DNA from: Bdellovibrionaceae bacterium UBA2339
GTDB lineage: Bacteria; Bdellovibrionota; Bdellovibrionia; Bdellovibrionales; JAMPXM01
Length of the DNA: 64,000 nt
Direction of reading: 5' to 3'
NCBI GenBank assembly: GCA_002344785.1
Contig: DDUL01000065.1
Coordinates: 20,957 to 84,956 of the forward strand
Part shown: positions 62,843 through 64,000 of the stretch, piece after piece
How positions within the stretch are numbered: the first letter of the stretch is position 1
How the letters are laid out: each line of letters opens with the position of its first letter
Position numbers and translations under genes: made by a program
The notes under the pieces: model-generated
What the model saw: the letters and a program-made list of their open reading frames with translations, nothing else
The model's database searches: none
Told to the model about the DNA's origin: nothing

Positions 62843-64000
62843 AAATCTGCCCCCCACGGACCTTCGATTTCTTTTCTCGAATGAAGTATTCAAACTCATC
62901 GCGGAACTTTGTGACAAATGAGAGAACCGGCAGCGCCGCCGCATCGGAGAGCGCGCAGATTGTGCGGCCCTTCATGTTGTCGGCGATCTTCAAGAGCAGG
63001 TCGAGATCACCTGGCTTACCTTCTCCGTGCACAATTCCGTGCACGATCTTTTCCATCCAGCCCGTGCCTTCGCGACAGGGCGTGCACTGACCGCAAGACT
63101 CGTGATGGTAGAAGTGGGTGATCGTCGAAAGCACATCGACCATGCAATTGGAATCGTCGATCACGATGATCGCGCCCGAACCCAACATAGTTCCCATTTG
63201 CGCGAGACATTCGTAGTCGAGCGTGGCTCGCTCGCACTCTTCGGCGTTGATCACCGGAGCGGACGAGCCGCCTGGGACGACGGCCTTGAGTTTCCGCCCG
63301 GGCTTCAGGCCGCCGCACTCGATGTTGATCAGATCCATCAACTTATAGCCGAGCGGAACCTCATAGGTTCCCGGCTTGTTGACGTTGCCAGAAATCGAAA
63401 ACAGTTTCGTGCCTGCGGACTTCTCCGTGCCATACTTTCGAAATCCCGCCGCACCGTCGCGGATGACGTAAGTCACCGCCGCAAGTGTCTCGACGTTGTT
63501 GACGATCGTGGGCTTTCGCAAATAGCCCTGCACCGCCGGGAAGGGTGGCTTTAGTTTGGGCTGCCCCTTCAGTCCTTCGAGTGATGAGATCATGCCAGTC
63601 TCTTCACCGCAGATGTAGGCACCTGCGCCGATGTAGAGATCCAACTCCATATCAAAGCCAGAGCCCAAGACGTTTTTACCGATGTAGCCTGCGGCTTTGG
63701 CCTCGGCGATGGCTTTCTCCAAAATGGCGGCAGGCCCTGTGTACTCACCGCGAATGTAGATGTAGGCCTTCTTGGCTTTGATCGCGAACGCCGAAATGAT
63801 CATGCCTTCGATCAGCTGATGTGGCGCGCGCTCCATCATCAAGCGATCCTTAAAGGTGCCCGGCTCGGATTCATCGGCGTTGCAAAGCAAGTAGCGAGGC
63901 TCGCCATTATTGGGAAGGAAGCCCCATTTCACACCCGTCGCAAAACCGGCACCACCGCGCCCTCGCAGACCTGATGCTTTCACTTCGTCGATGATCTGCT
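62823..64000 (-). CDS. nuoF: NADH-quinone oxidoreductase subunit F (5' end outside window)
   Basis: Flavoprotein subunit that accepts electrons from NADH. The frame is open to the right edge; at least 392 codons are visible of about 430, so the start lies beyond 64000. It shows the NADH/FMN site GLRGRGGAGFATG, GEETGMISSLEG, and the 4Fe-4S site CGQCTPCREGTGW. Stop at 62823 overlaps nuoG. First visible gene of the nuoFGI run. Confidence 0.96.
   Translation of the reverse strand, partial: QIIDEVKASGLRGRGGAGFATGVKWGFLPNNGEPRYLLCNADESEPGTFKDRLMMERAPHQLIEGMIISAFAIKAKKAYIYIRGEYTGPAAILEKAIAEAKAAGYIGKNVLGSGFDMELDLYIGAGAYICGEETGMISSLEGLKGQPKLKPPFPAVQGYLRKPTIVNNVETLAAVTYVIRDGAAGFRKYGTEKSAGTKLFSISGNVNKPGTYEVPLGYKLMDLINIECGGLKPGRKLKAVVPGGSSAPVINAEECERATLDYECLAQMGTMLGSGAIIVIDDSNCMVDVLSTITHFYHHESCGQCTPCREGTGWMEKIVHGIVHGEGKPGDLDLLLKIADNMKGRTICALSDAAALPVLSFVTKFRDEFEYFIREKKSKVRGGQIYAQMHA

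Overview
The window looks like chromosomal core plus some accessory DNA from a flagellated, respiring Gram-negative bacterium with moderately high G+C. The mix of a short flagellin, a fused CcoN-CcoO cbb3 oxidase, many sigma-54 regulators, an NtrY/NtrX pair and an H1-like Lys/Ala protein suggests a Bdellovibrionota-type or other deltaproteobacterial-grade lineage. That placement is inference from gene content only. No insertion sequence, prophage, CRISPR array or rRNA operon was seen.

Region 1-10430 (minus strand) is the classical translation/transcription block, read from right to left: tRNA-Thr(TGT), tRNA-Tyr, tRNA-Gly, tRNA-Thr(GGT), tuf, tRNA-Trp, secE, nusG, rplK, rplA, rplJ, rplL, rpoB (cut by the window edge). 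A 6 x 14 bp tandem repeat lies between two of the tRNA genes. Region 10483-17781 (minus) is a tightly overlapping operon ntrY-ntrX-proS-pyrF-rlmB. Region 17871-23193 (minus) carries riboflavin synthesis (ribE-ribBA-ribH) and the ClpB disaggregase.

Region 23500-35258 is mostly plus strand: a small Cys-rich protein, a membrane-anchored alpha/beta hydrolase, flagellin preceded by a 7-codon micro-ORF, a lipoprotein, an H1-like protein with an acidic tail, a Xer recombinase, a GmhB-like phosphatase, a FecR-domain secreted protein and a TPR/beta-barrel outer-membrane protein. A receiver-less sigma-54 activator lies on the minus strand. Region 35294-42476 holds recO, a UPF0104-type membrane protein, a single-ORF fusion of UDP-glucose dehydrogenase with UDP-glucuronate decarboxylase, and a convergent PAS-histidine kinase / NtrC-type regulator pair.

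Region 42908-51407 (plus) is a compact cbb3 oxidase operon: ccoI, ccoS, ccoNO (fused), ccoQ, ccoP (mono-haem), ccoG and a SafE-like membrane protein. Region 51495-60695 is the most unusual part. It is a 9 kb cluster with a stand-alone NRPS-type adenylation domain, a GNAT-like protein, an acyl carrier protein, a fatty acid desaturase, an MBOAT-like membrane protein, a PLP-dependent fold-III decarboxylase, an ATP-grasp ligase and an unrecognised protein. Together they look like a small pathway that activates an amino acid on a carrier protein, decarboxylates it and joins it to a lipid; this is inference. The cluster abuts the complex I genes nuoI-nuoG-nuoF (minus strand, running off the right edge).
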